Below, one piece after another: positions 16,917-27,872 of a stretch of DNA of 63,675 bases; within the stretch, counting starts at the first letter, position 1; each line of letters begins with the position of its first letter. The stretch is from Clostridia bacterium. GTDB lineage: Bacteria > Bacillota > Clostridia > Christensenellales > Borkfalkiaceae. Both the position numbers and the translations under genes were made by a program. The stretch is from NCBI GenBank assembly GCA_021204625.1, contig JAJPZA010000059.1, positions 1 to 63,675 of the forward strand. The letters are read 5' to 3'. The notes below the pieces were generated by a model. The model was not told where the DNA came from and did no database searches. It was given only the letters and a program-made list of their open reading frames with translations.

Positions 16917-19900
16917 ATGAGAAAACGGTCTTCAAAGAGCCTGCTTGCAGCAATCCTGGCTCTTCTTGCAGCATGCTGCATTGTCATTGCGGCGGCCTGC
17001 ACGCTCACGGGCGTTGAGATATCCCTGGACGGGGATGAAGGCATAACATTCCTTGAAGAGGACAATAAGGCAATAATAGGAAGAGGGCGCACTCTGGACG
17101 TGGAACGGGACATTCCGTACACTTTGGACGTGGGCTATTCCATAGAATCATGGACTTTGGAAGTGGACGGCGAGGAGACGGATTTCGACGGCACCGTCCG
17201 CATTGCGTACGGCAGGACGTACAGTCTGTACGCCCATCTCATATACACGTCCAATGACATAGCCATCTCCGCCGAAGGGCAGGACGGCATAACCATAAAT
17301 ACCTCCGTGGTCAATTGGCCAGTCGGAGGAACTTTTGATGTCTCCGAAGATCTTCCGGAAGGCTGCTGCACCCTTGAGACCGGATACACCCTGACAGGCT
17401 GGACGCTGTACACAGACGGAGCGGCCCAGGACTTGGCCGGAGCCTTCCTCGTGGAGAAAGACGTCTCATACGTCCTTGTGCCTTCCGTGGACCTTGCGGA
17501 CATAACGGTCCGGATAGAGTCCCCGAGCGGCGAGGCCCTGGGTGGTCCCATCGTGCAGAAATACGGGACAACCCTGGATCTTGGCAGCATAAACTACACC
17601 CCGCCGAAGGGCTATGAGCTCACAGGCTGGACCCTCACGATAGACGGCGAGCCTGCGAATGACCGGATACAGGATGGCTCCATAACCTTGAACCAGCTGG
17701 CGGACTATGTCCTCACCCCGGTCCTTGATCAGGTCTACATATACGTAACGCTTTCCGTCTCGGAAGACAGCTCATCCTTCATCCAAATCCTTGAGGAATC
17801 CATCCGCGCGGCCGTAGGCTCCACGGTGGACATCTCCGCAGCAACAGAGAAAGACATCACATATGCCGTATCATACGGCTATGAAGTGACCTGGTCCCTT
17901 CTTGTGAACGGCGAGAAGACGGAATCCTTCAACGGGACTTTTGCCGTGGAAAAAGGCGGCACATATGAGCTTGTGGCCAGCGCTTCCCCCGTGGACGTGA
18001 CAGTCACCGTGAACGTCACAGGCGTGGACGGAACGGAGCCCTGGACAGTCACCAAGTCATACGGAGACACATTCTCAATAGCGGAGGACATAGAATACGT
18101 CCCTGAGACCGGCTACGAGGTAAAGGGATACAAAGTGCAGGAGGGAGACGGCACGGCCAGGACCCTCGGCTCCGGCGAGACGGAGTTTGCCATAGAATCC
18201 ACGGACGGGTACACCGTAACCATAGAAGTGGGCTACATCGAGCTTGCCTATACCTTATACCGGGATGACGGGGAGACCGTCATAGAGACCGGCACCACTC
18301 ATTACATGGCCGAGGTGGACCTGTCCAATGCGGACCTTTCCTGGATTGAGGAGCCGTACGCCCTCGGATACTGGGAGATTCTAATCCGGACGGAAGACGG
18401 TGAAATCACCGGAAACCTTGCCGGAGACACGCTCATAGTCCGTGAGGTGGGAACCTTCCATCTCACGGCAAAGCTCATAGACACCACGCTTAACCTCATT
18501 ATATATGAGGAGGAATACGAAGAAGGGAAGACGGACTATGTCGTGTTCAGCTCCCAGGATGACATAACTCTGAATGAAGCCGTAAACTTAAGCGACATCA
18601 GCTACACCCCTCCCGTGTCCATCTATGACGGGGACTATGAACTGGTTGGCTGGAAGCTCATAGCAGAGTATGTGGATGACACATCTTATACTAATGACTA
18701 TGGTCTGGACGGCTCATTCACCATTACCCGTAACGGCTCATACCATCTGTACCCCATACTGAACAGAATAACGGTATCCTTTACTATTTCCGCAAGCGAG
18801 GATGACGCAGACCTCATATCCGTATCCACAGCAGAAGACTCCTGTCTGTCCGGAGAAGACTACAGCGTGGAGGGCATTGAGTATGAGATGCTGGATTCCA
18901 ACTATGCCCTTTCCGGATGGACCCTTGTCATAACAGATTCCGAAGGCAATGCAACAACGCAGTTCATCCCTGCAGACGGGTCATTCGTTGTAAAAGCAGG
19001 CAGCACATACAGCCTTGTGGCAGCAGTGGAGCAGGTTCGCTCCGCCATATCCCTGGGCGTCTCAGACGGCAGCGCAGGCCAGATTACGATAGCAGACGGA
19101 GCATCCATAACAAAAGATGTTGGATCCGTATTTGACGTCTCCGCAGACATTGCAGACAGCTTATACGCATTTGCAGATGACTACTCATACGGCTACGTGG
19201 TTTCCTGGATCTTGACAGTGGACGGCGTTGAAACAGCCATGGAAGGCGGCACCTTCACTGTTGAGGCCGGAAAGTCATATGAGCTTCTGGCTGTTGTAAG
19301 CCCGGCTGAGGTTAATATAACCGTCATAATAGAGGGCGTTGCAGCAGACGGCGAAACCATAACCAGGCACTACGGGGACACCTTCAGCCTCACAGATGCA
19401 TCATTTGATGTAAGCGAATACACCGGCTATGAGATAAAGGGCTATACAGTACAGCACGGGTCATCCTCTGAAAGCCTTGATGCAGACGCTGCATCCTTCA
19501 CAATTGATTCCACAGATGATTACACGCTCACAATCTCTGTGGGCTATACAGACCTCACGTATTCACTGTACCAGGAAAACCGGCAGACACTCATAACCTC
19601 GGGCACAACCCATTATGAGGGAACCATAGACCTCAGCGGCATAGAATACACGCCGGCGGAAACGGACAGCTTCATCTATGAGCTGGATGGATGGCAGGTA
19701 TATGTTTATGACGGCTCTTCATATGAATACCTTGAGACCATATCCGCGAATGGAAGCATTGAGGCAGGATACGTTCGGAACTATGTCTTAATTGCCGTGG
19801 CCAGGGAGACTTATGCCAAGGTTTCCGTGAGCGTGGCGGAAGGATACAATGATTACATTGTGTCCGTGACCTCCGAACCCATTGCTGTGGCGGTCGGAGA

Positions 19901-22900
19901 ATCTTTTGACACAGGCACGGATGCTGCATCCGGCATATGTGAAGCCAGATACGGCTACAATCTCGTCTGGAGCCTGATGGTGGACGGGGCTGAAGATGCT
20001 TCATTCGACGGATCATTTACTGTAGAGAAAGGCAATACATACAAGCTGGTTGTAAGCACTGAGCCTAAGACTGTTACGATTAATATTGAAGTATCCGGTG
20101 TTGAAGCAACCGTTGAATCTGTTACCAAGAACTTTGGAGATACATTCAGCCTAACGGATGATGTGGCCTTTGACGTTAGCAACTATACCGGCTACGAGAT
20201 AAAGGGCTACAGTCTGCAGATTGGCGAAGAGGAAGCCAAGGCAATTACAGAGGACTTCCGGATTGATTCCATAGAGGATTACACTCTCACAGTCTCTGTG
20301 GATTATATAGTTCTGTCCTATACTTTCTACGACGAGGACGGCACTACAGTAGTTGCCTCCGGAACCACGCATTACGGAGATGCATTGGATCTGTCTGCGG
20401 TGGTATATACGCCGCCTGCAGGATGGTCTCTGTCATCCTGGATTGCAAAGGTGGACGGAACAACCGTCGGCCAGCCCAGCGCTTCAGCAACCGCATATGA
20501 AATCACACAGGTAGGCACCTATACATTCACAGCTGTTCTCCTTCATGACGAGCTCCATGTTGTCGCATATACGGATGATTCTGATTCAGCTCATGCCGTA
20601 TATACGAACAACCATGTATATGTTGGAGACACGATTGAAATGTCCTCCATAGATTACACGCCGGAAGAGGATGCATACGGCACGTACGAACTGACCGGAT
20701 GGAAGCTTTATATAGATGAAGAATACAGCAGGACAATAGATGCGGCGGGCAGCCTTTACATTGACGCTGAAGCGTCATACGTCCTTATCGCCGTCACAAA
20801 CCAGATAACGGCCAGGATTACGCTGTCTGCGGATGAGAGCAGCGGAAGCATTATAAGCTTCACAAGCGGGCAATTATATGCAACCCTGATGGAAGAGGGA
20901 GGCACAACATTCACATTAAGCACCGGCCTGGCGGATGCCTACAGTCTCACGGATTCCGTGAACTATTCCGTATCCTGGACGCTCAAGACAAACGGCGAGA
21001 CCGCTGATGATTTTGACGGCTCATCCTTTGCCGTAGCAAAGGGGACCACATATGAGCTTATAGCCGCTGTCACAAGGATTCCTGTAGATATATCTCTGGC
21101 AGTGAAGGATGGCGAAGAGGGCATCATATCCATTGATACAGGCTCATCCATCACAGTTGAGTCCGGCGTGGAATTCAGTGTGTCAGGCATATTATGCAGC
21201 ATGCTGGATTCAAATTATGAGCTCGCCGGATGGACATGGTACGTGGACGGAGCCGCCCAGGGAGAGACAGTCTCCACAGACGGAACAGTAACGGCAACAG
21301 CCGGACACACCTATACGCTGGAGGCGGCAGTGGTCCAGGTCCGCTCTGCAATATCCCTCGGCGTATCAAGCGGCAGCACGGATTGCATCACAATTACAGA
21401 AGGTGCATCCATAACCAAGAATATTGGAGATTCCTTTGACGTCTCAACGGATATAACCTCCGGCATGTATGCGTTCACGTCAGACTACTCATACGGTTAT
21501 GTGGTTTCCTGGACATTGACCGCAGACGGAGTTGAGACTGCCATGACAGACGGCACGTTCACCGTTGAGGCCGGAAATGCATATGAGCTTCTTGCGGTTG
21601 TCAGCCCTGCACAGGTCAATATAACAGTGACCATAGACGGCGTGCCTGCGGGCAATGAGACAATAATCAAGTCATACGGAGAAACCTTCAGCCTCACGGA
21701 TGATGTGACATTTGATGTAGGTGGCTATACCGGATATGAGATTAAGGGCTACAGCCTGCAGATAGGCACTGGCTCTGATGATGCAATAACAGAGGATTTC
21801 CGGATTGAGTCCATTGATGATTACACGCTCACAATTTCTGTGGGTTATATAGACTTAACCTACATCATATACCAGGCAGACGGCACTACAGAGATAACCT
21901 CCGGAACAACCTACTACGGTGATGAAATAACCATAACATCCTATGAACCCGCAGAGGATTCATACGGCACATATGAAGTGTCCGGATGGACTGTTTATAT
22001 AGGCAGCGATGCCGTTGGCGCGGATATAGGCAATATAACAACCTACACAATAGGGTCTGTCGCAGATTACAGGTTTGTGGCTCAAACAGAGCAGATAACG
22101 GCAAAAGTGATACTTGCGGCGGACAGCGACAGTGCAGGCCTCATTGATTTCAGCACAAGCGTTATTTACAAGGCAATCAGTGACGGATCCTTCAGCATAG
22201 ATGCAGATATCACGGCTGAAATGTATGAGCTCACAAATTCCACGGATTATGAGATTTCCGGCTGGACGCTGTATGAGAACGGATTTGCGGCCGAGATGGA
22301 TAATGGCTCATTCACCATAGCAAAAGGAACCGCATACCAGCTTCAGGCTGCTGTGGAGAGAATCCCTGTAGCCATTACGATTGAGGCCGGAGATGATAAC
22401 GGCGCTATCATTTCAGTCACTACAGCCACATGCACAGCCGGTTCCGGAACGGATTATTCTGTATCCGTCATTGAGTACATGATGCTGAATTCCAACTATC
22501 AGCTTGCAGGCTGGAAGCTGTACATAGACGGAAGTGCCCAGGAAGGCACAGTAGCTGTAGACGGCAGCTTCACAGTAACAGCGGGGAAAGAGTATAAGCT
22601 CGAAGCTGTAGTAGAGAGAATTCCTGTGACCATCTCCATTGAGGCAAATACCGGAGACTCCGGGCGCATTGAAATAGTAACAGACAGTGCCACTGTAGAC
22701 TCCGGCCTTGAATACACAATTCCTACGGGTCTGTATACAATCACGGACACCAATTATGAAGTAACAGGCTGGCTTCTGTATACCAACGGTTCTGCAGAAG
22801 CGGATTCCTATAACACAGGTGATTCATTCACAGTAACCGCAGGCAATACATACAAGCTTGTTCCTGTTGTATCTCAGATCCAGGTTGAGATAACCATCAC

Positions 22901-25900
22901 AAGCGCGGATGGCCAGTCAAGCCTTATAACCATCACAACGGAATCCGCTACAGTGGGATCCGGCGATTCATATAGCGTATCCAACATCGAATATAGTACA
23001 AATGAAAACTACCAGCTCACTGGCTGGACGCTGTACATAGACAATGAGGCCCAGGAAGGCGCAATAGCCATAACAGGCAGCGTTTCGGTATCGGCAGGCC
23101 ATTCATACAAGCTTGAGGCAGTAGTAGAGAGAATACCTGTTGAAATTTCCATAGAAGCAAGCAGCGAAGATTCAGACCGTATTACGATTACTACATCCAG
23201 TGATACAGAGGGCTCCGGTCTTGAATACACTATATCCGATAGCCTGTATGTCATTACAAACTTCAATTACGAAGTGACCGGCTGGCTTCTGTATATCAAC
23301 GGTTCTGCAGAGGGAATCTCATACAGCACAGGCTCTTCATTCCCGGTTTCCACAGGCAATACCTACAGGCTTGTTCCTGTCGTGGAAGGAGTGGAGGTAA
23401 CCATTCTGATACAGGATGGCAATGAGGGAACTCTTGGATCTTATACATCAAGAGTAGGAAACAGCGCCACGGTTGCTGACATTGTAGCAGATGCTTCAGA
23501 ATACATTCCTGCAGAATGGCATTACCAGGATGGTTGGGTTGTTGCTATAGGAGATTCAAGCTCTGTAGTAAAGGCAGATGAAGCGGATACGGCCACTGTG
23601 GAAATTACGGATTCAACGATAACATATCTCCTCACGCCGTACCTCGTGGAATATGGCAAGGTAACCGTCACGCTTGAAGGCATGACGGCAAATAAGGATA
23701 AGATAACTCTTGGCTCGGCCACTGACCATTATGATGGTGAGACCTACATCTTAGTTGGAGAATCATACGAGCTTCCTGTAGAGACATCCGAGTACATTCT
23801 TTCACTGGCTTCAACATACGGCATAAAGGGATGGGCTCTTTGCAACGAGGATGGAGATATAGTTGCAACATATGATAACGTACTGGTTGGAGTTCAAGAT
23901 GTTCTTACCCTTGAATCCGGCGGGGCATACACGCTCGTTCCCATAGTGGACCACTACTATACAGTAAACCTTGCAGACGGCGTGGACGGCTTCGGGCTTA
24001 CAGAGATTAGAGTGTATGACTCTGATGAAGACGGCCTTGTGCTTCCTTTAGCAGACTCTGCATACATAACCGATAATTCAACCGGAAGAACTCTTGTTGG
24101 ATGGTACCTTGAAACAGAGGACGGGGAAATCATAACAGCGGAAGGCGGCGCCAGCGGCATCTATAATCTGGGAGCAGCTGTTGGGGCGGTAACGGGCAAT
24201 CTCATCGTCTGGCCTGTGCTGGCGGACACTGATTATCCTCTGTCCACGAACGGAAACTGGCTTGATATCAAAGGCAGTACCATTGCAATGACGGACCATG
24301 CCGGAACCGTCCTGGGCGTGGACAGCTATACGGATGTCTGGCATTACATCTCCGACACATACATGTATGACAAGGAAGACAATGTAGCCGATTACACAAT
24401 CATCAATGTGGCCAGCGATACCGGGCTGACAAAAACCCTGGTTTCCGGATACTGGTTCAGGCTTAACACGTCCGCCGAAGTGACCCTTGTCCAGGGGAGT
24501 TATTATGACATCTACTTCGCGCTCACGAACTTCAGCTCGCAAGACATTACCCTCACGCTGTATGTCTGCACCAACGGATATCTCGGAACAAGCGACACGT
24601 CCACGTCCAGCAATCATACAGATGGCTATACGGTAACAATTCTTGCCGGAGATGCGGTTGAGTTCGCTTTCTACGGATTCCAGGAAACAGTAGCGGTAAA
24701 CACATCCCAGAACAATTTCATAACGGTAATCCAGCTCGAAAGCCAGTGCACGGAAATGGCCCTCGGCGTGAGAATTAATGTGACGGAAGAGGACACAGAA
24801 GCAAAGGGCACTGTATATGTTCAGGCTGCGGACGGAATTGCATTTGACACATCCGAAGGCGAATGGACCTCATACGGCGATTGGCTTTCCAAGGATTATT
24901 CCATCGGCGAGTCCGTACAGCTTGCAGACGGAAGCAACTATTCCTTGGATACGGATGGAGGCTATATCCTCCTCGGATGGTACATGCTTGACAACAACGG
25001 CAACGTGATAGGAAATCTCCAGGACACAGACTTCACCTTCACACTAACATCCAGTGCGGTATATCTGAAGCCTTATGTGCTTTTAGGCTCCGAGGCCTAC
25101 GGCCATGTCTCACTTACAGCCGATGTGACAGGCGTAACCCTTGACGCTTCCTATGCTGATGGGACAAATGACTACTTCAGCTTTGTGGACAATGCAGCAG
25201 CAGTGCTGCCTGCGGCGGAGCAGGTAAATTACACGGGCGACAATACGCTTACCGGCTGGTATGTTGAGACTGAGGCCGGAGATACTGTGGGATTCTATGA
25301 TTTGGGCGGATCTGTTCCGGGCATGACCACGAACCTTGTCATATGGCCTGTTTTCGGAAGGTCATTCTTCAAGCTGGAGGTCAATGACGGCAACACCAGT
25401 TCAACGTCGGACGTTGCGGGCACCACGCTCGGAACGAACGGAGGATCAAGCTACACTGCGCTCATCACCAGCACGAACATGTACAACAAGGTGGATTTGG
25501 TCAAGGAATATACCATAACCAATGCTTCCGGACAGACGCTGCCTGAAGGCTACTGGTTCAGAACAAACACCTTCGTTACAAGCGGATCCTGCAGATCTTC
25601 CGATTCCACAGAAGTATTCCTCGAGGGCGGCCTTGTCTCCGGACATTACTACAATATCTACTATGCCCTTACAAACTATGGCGACATAGATATAACCTTC
25701 ACAATCTACCATTGCACCAACGGATATTTTGGAACCGGTTCTTACGCAACAAACAATTACGTACAGCAAGAAGTAACCATAAAGCCTGGTGAGACGGTAT
25801 ATGTCTCCTTCATGGATTTCTGTGAGAAAAACACGAATGCCAACAACTTTATAACTATCTACCAGCTCTCAGATGACTGCAGCGATTTCCAGCTTGGAAT

Positions 25901-27332
25901 GAGAATCTGGATAGAGGAAGAACCTGTAAGCGTTAATATAGAACCCGTAGACGGTTTCACTCTCACAAACACGGATGACTGGTCTTCCATGACCGCATAC
26001 AAGACCTCAACCATAACTGTTCCCGTATACGGCGAGGACTTCACAATCTCCAGCGGTTATGTATTCCTCGGCTGGTATATTGTGGACAACAATGGAAATA
26101 TCCTTGATTTCATTGAAGACGGCGGCTCGTTCACTGTCTCTGACTCGAATACATGCCAGATTGATGAATACTATCAGCAGGTTCTTCTGATGCCGTATGT
26201 AATAACGGAAGACGAGGCCACCAAGACAATAACGATAGATTCATCCGTAGACTCCAGCACATTCTCCTTGACAAGCGGTATCACTTTCCAGATTGGCAGT
26301 ACGTCTTCCGCGATAACTCTTCCCACAGCGGATGACGTTTCAAATGACACCGGCAGAACCCTTTCCGGATGGTATGTGGAGGACTCCCAGGGCAATATCT
26401 TTGGAACCAGCGCAAACGGGGTTTACGATCTGGGGGCAGAGTTCACTGTAGATGCATTCACAGACAGCCTTGTTATCTGGCCGGTTTTAAGCGATGACAC
26501 ATATCAGCTCGAGGCCAACGGATATAACAGGGAAAACAATCATGTCACCACAGATGAGTCCGGCACTGTTTTCGGCTCTTACGACAGGAGCAATAACCTC
26601 AACAGCAGCTTCAGCGATACGGAGATGTACAACAAGACGGACAACGTTCTGGAGTACGTTGTGCTCAACAAAAATTCCGGCGGCAGCCTTGTGCCTCTCA
26701 GCTCAGGGAGCTGGTTCAGATTCAACACATATGCCGCAAGCGTGACAGACGGCCATCTCAATGACGGTTCATACTATAACTTCTACTATGCCGTCACCAA
26801 CTACAGCGATACGGCCATTACCATAACAATTTACCATTGCACCAACAGCTACGGGGATTCGGGCACGTACGGCATGGTTTCCCGGCAGGTCACCATACAG
26901 CCGCAGAGCACAGAGTATGTGCTGTTCGCATACTTCTGCCAGCCCAGCACATCATCCTCATTAAGCTATACAGAGAATTTCATAACGGTTATAGAGCTCA
27001 ATCAGGATGTGGATACCCTCATGCTTGGCGTAAGGATACAGGCAGAGGATTTCACGGCCGGCACAGTCTCCGCAGCTGTAAGAGTGGATGCCGCGGGATA
27101 TGATTTCACAGTATCCGGATGGACAACGGACGGCTATTATGCCGGAAGCACCTGCTATGTGCCCGCATCTTCAGAGTATGCAAATGACACAGGCATGACC
27201 CTCTCCGGATGGGAGTATTATGATGAGAACGGAAGCCTGGTGGAAACAGTGGAGGCAGAGGGTTCATTCGTGATTCAGTCCACGGCAGTTGTCCTTGTGC
27301 CTGTATTCACGGACAGCGCGGATACGGACTGA
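16917..27332 (+). CDS. Giant (3471-aa) exported repeat protein, probable lipoprotein or N-terminally anchored surface protein
   Basis: MRKRSSKSLLAAILALLAAC export signal; many GW-x-LYxDG...GSFTVxAGxxYxLxAVV beta-repeats; three C-terminal modules with 1134-nt spacing; no LPXTG at the C-terminus. Confidence 0.85.
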   Translation: MRKRSSKSLLAAILALLAACCIVIAAACTLTGVEISLDGDEGITFLEEDNKAIIGRGRTLDVERDIPYTLDVGYSIESWTLEVDGEETDFDGTVRIAYGRTYSLYAHLIYTSNDIAISAEGQDGITINTSVVNWPVGGTFDVSEDLPEGCCTLETGYTLTGWTLYTDGAAQDLAGAFLVEKDVSYVLVPSVDLADITVRIESPSGEALGGPIVQKYGTTLDLGSINYTPPKGYELTGWTLTIDGEPANDRIQDGSITLNQLADYVLTPVLDQVYIYVTLSVSEDSSSFIQILEESIRAAVGSTVDISAATEKDITYAVSYGYEVTWSLLVNGEKTESFNGTFAVEKGGTYELVASASPVDVTVTVNVTGVDGTEPWTVTKSYGDTFSIAEDIEYVPETGYEVKGYKVQEGDGTARTLGSGETEFAIESTDGYTVTIEVGYIELAYTLYRDDGETVIETGTTHYMAEVDLSNADLSWIEEPYALGYWEILIRTEDGEITGNLAGDTLIVREVGTFHLTAKLIDTTLNLIIYEEEYEEGKTDYVVFSSQDDITLNEAVNLSDISYTPPVSIYDGDYELVGWKLIAEYVDDTSYTNDYGLDGSFTITRNGSYHLYPILNRITVSFTISASEDDADLISVSTAEDSCLSGEDYSVEGIEYEMLDSNYALSGWTLVITDSEGNATTQFIPADGSFVVKAGSTYSLVAAVEQVRSAISLGVSDGSAGQITIADGASITKDVGSVFDVSADIADSLYAFADDYSYGYVVSWILTVDGVETAMEGGTFTVEAGKSYELLAVVSPAEVNITVIIEGVAADGETITRHYGDTFSLTDASFDVSEYTGYEIKGYTVQHGSSSESLDADAASFTIDSTDDYTLTISVGYTDLTYSLYQENRQTLITSGTTHYEGTIDLSGIEYTPAETDSFIYELDGWQVYVYDGSSYEYLETISANGSIEAGYVRNYVLIAVARETYAKVSVSVAEGYNDYIVSVTSEPIAVAVGESFDTGTDAASGICEARYGYNLVWSLMVDGAEDASFDGSFTVEKGNTYKLVVSTEPKTVTINIEVSGVEATVESVTKNFGDTFSLTDDVAFDVSNYTGYEIKGYSLQIGEEEAKAITEDFRIDSIEDYTLTVSVDYIVLSYTFYDEDGTTVVASGTTHYGDALDLSAVVYTPPAGWSLSSWIAKVDGTTVGQPSASATAYEITQVGTYTFTAVLLHDELHVVAYTDDSDSAHAVYTNNHVYVGDTIEMSSIDYTPEEDAYGTYELTGWKLYIDEEYSRTIDAAGSLYIDAEASYVLIAVTNQITARITLSADESSGSIISFTSGQLYATLMEEGGTTFTLSTGLADAYSLTDSVNYSVSWTLKTNGETADDFDGSSFAVAKGTTYELIAAVTRIPVDISLAVKDGEEGIISIDTGSSITVESGVEFSVSGILCSMLDSNYELAGWTWYVDGAAQGETVSTDGTVTATAGHTYTLEAAVVQVRSAISLGVSSGSTDCITITEGASITKNIGDSFDVSTDITSGMYAFTSDYSYGYVVSWTLTADGVETAMTDGTFTVEAGNAYELLAVVSPAQVNITVTIDGVPAGNETIIKSYGETFSLTDDVTFDVGGYTGYEIKGYSLQIGTGSDDAITEDFRIESIDDYTLTISVGYIDLTYIIYQADGTTEITSGTTYYGDEITITSYEPAEDSYGTYEVSGWTVYIGSDAVGADIGNITTYTIGSVADYRFVAQTEQITAKVILAADSDSAGLIDFSTSVIYKAISDGSFSIDADITAEMYELTNSTDYEISGWTLYENGFAAEMDNGSFTIAKGTAYQLQAAVERIPVAITIEAGDDNGAIISVTTATCTAGSGTDYSVSVIEYMMLNSNYQLAGWKLYIDGSAQEGTVAVDGSFTVTAGKEYKLEAVVERIPVTISIEANTGDSGRIEIVTDSATVDSGLEYTIPTGLYTITDTNYEVTGWLLYTNGSAEADSYNTGDSFTVTAGNTYKLVPVVSQIQVEITITSADGQSSLITITTESATVGSGDSYSVSNIEYSTNENYQLTGWTLYIDNEAQEGAIAITGSVSVSAGHSYKLEAVVERIPVEISIEASSEDSDRITITTSSDTEGSGLEYTISDSLYVITNFNYEVTGWLLYINGSAEGISYSTGSSFPVSTGNTYRLVPVVEGVEVTILIQDGNEGTLGSYTSRVGNSATVADIVADASEYIPAEWHYQDGWVVAIGDSSSVVKADEADTATVEITDSTITYLLTPYLVEYGKVTVTLEGMTANKDKITLGSATDHYDGETYILVGESYELPVETSEYILSLASTYGIKGWALCNEDGDIVATYDNVLVGVQDVLTLESGGAYTLVPIVDHYYTVNLADGVDGFGLTEIRVYDSDEDGLVLPLADSAYITDNSTGRTLVGWYLETEDGEIITAEGGASGIYNLGAAVGAVTGNLIVWPVLADTDYPLSTNGNWLDIKGSTIAMTDHAGTVLGVDSYTDVWHYISDTYMYDKEDNVADYTIINVASDTGLTKTLVSGYWFRLNTSAEVTLVQGSYYDIYFALTNFSSQDITLTLYVCTNGYLGTSDTSTSSNHTDGYTVTILAGDAVEFAFYGFQETVAVNTSQNNFITVIQLESQCTEMALGVRINVTEEDTEAKGTVYVQAADGIAFDTSEGEWTSYGDWLSKDYSIGESVQLADGSNYSLDTDGGYILLGWYMLDNNGNVIGNLQDTDFTFTLTSSAVYLKPYVLLGSEAYGHVSLTADVTGVTLDASYADGTNDYFSFVDNAAAVLPAAEQVNYTGDNTLTGWYVETEAGDTVGFYDLGGSVPGMTTNLVIWPVFGRSFFKLEVNDGNTSSTSDVAGTTLGTNGGSSYTALITSTNMYNKVDLVKEYTITNASGQTLPEGYWFRTNTFVTSGSCRSSDSTEVFLEGGLVSGHYYNIYYALTNYGDIDITFTIYHCTNGYFGTGSYATNNYVQQEVTIKPGETVYVSFMDFCEKNTNANNFITIYQLSDDCSDFQLGMRIWIEEEPVSVNIEPVDGFTLTNTDDWSSMTAYKTSTITVPVYGEDFTISSGYVFLGWYIVDNNGNILDFIEDGGSFTVSDSNTCQIDEYYQQVLLMPYVITEDEATKTITIDSSVDSSTFSLTSGITFQIGSTSSAITLPTADDVSNDTGRTLSGWYVEDSQGNIFGTSANGVYDLGAEFTVDAFTDSLVIWPVLSDDTYQLEANGYNRENNHVTTDESGTVFGSYDRSNNLNSSFSDTEMYNKTDNVLEYVVLNKNSGGSLVPLSSGSWFRFNTYAASVTDGHLNDGSYYNFYYAVTNYSDTAITITIYHCTNSYGDSGTYGMVSRQVTIQPQSTEYVLFAYFCQPSTSSSLSYTENFITVIELNQDVDTLMLGVRIQAEDFTAGTVSAAVRVDAAGYDFTVSGWTTDGYYAGSTCYVPASSEYANDTGMTLSGWEYYDENGSLVETVEAEGSFVIQSTAVVLVPVFTDSADTD

Positions 27333-27403
27333 TCTTCTCTTCAAATCTGCCGCTTTGGCGGAAAAAACGGGAATAATCCTGCGCCAACCGGTTGAAAATG
27401 AAC

Positions 27404-27436
27404 AGGCTGTCAAGCGAAATGGCTTGACAGCCTTTG
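27404..27436 (+). terminator. Intrinsic terminator between giant gene and ylxM
   Basis: AGGCTGTCAAGCgaaatgGCTTGACAGCCTTTGTTT. Confidence 0.85.
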
Positions 27437-27490
27437 TTTCGGAGTGTATACTTTGGGGTAAAGTAATGGAACTTTACAGGCATCCGTATT

Positions 27491-27856
27491 ATGGACAAGT
27501 TGGAATTCATGAAGCTGTGGGATCTGTACCAGCCTCTGCTTACGGACACGCAGCGTGAAATCACTGATCTGTACTTCAATCTGGATCTGACCGCTTCGGA
27601 GATTGCAGAGCAGAAGGGCGTCTCAAGGCAGGCGGTGTCGGAGTGCCTCCGGACATGCAAGCAGGAGCTTGCGGACCTGGAGGACAAGCTTCAGTTCGCG
27701 GCCAGGATAAAGGAGATGGGCCGGGCGAAGGATGAGATTGTAAAGGGCGTAGAGGAATGGAGGGTGTGCTTCATGGGAAGGCATCCGGAATATTCCAAAG
27801 AGGCGGAAGAGCTGTCCGGGATAGTAAGGGGAACGGGCAGAGCCATGGTGAAATAA
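27491..27856 (+). CDS. ylxM: YlxM/UPF0122 HTH protein
   Basis: LLTDTQREITDLYFNLDLTASEIAEQKGVSRQAVSECLRTC; directly upstream of ffh. Confidence 0.92.
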   Translation: MDKLEFMKLWDLYQPLLTDTQREITDLYFNLDLTASEIAEQKGVSRQAVSECLRTCKQELADLEDKLQFAARIKEMGRAKDEIVKGVEEWRVCFMGRHPEYSKEAEELSGIVRGTGRAMVK

Positions 27857-27872
27857 GGAACGCAGGTGGCGT

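Noticed and set aside
16917-27332. CRISPR-like or tandem DNA repeat array within the giant gene
   Set aside because: Repeats are protein-coding, in frame, and diverged at DNA level; no constant short repeat with spacers.
27459-27479. GTAAAGT-aatgga-ACTTTAC hairpin upstream of ylxM, considered as a third copy of the 5117/49465 element
   Set aside because: Only the stem heptamer is shared, in inverted order; the flanking conserved blocks are absent.
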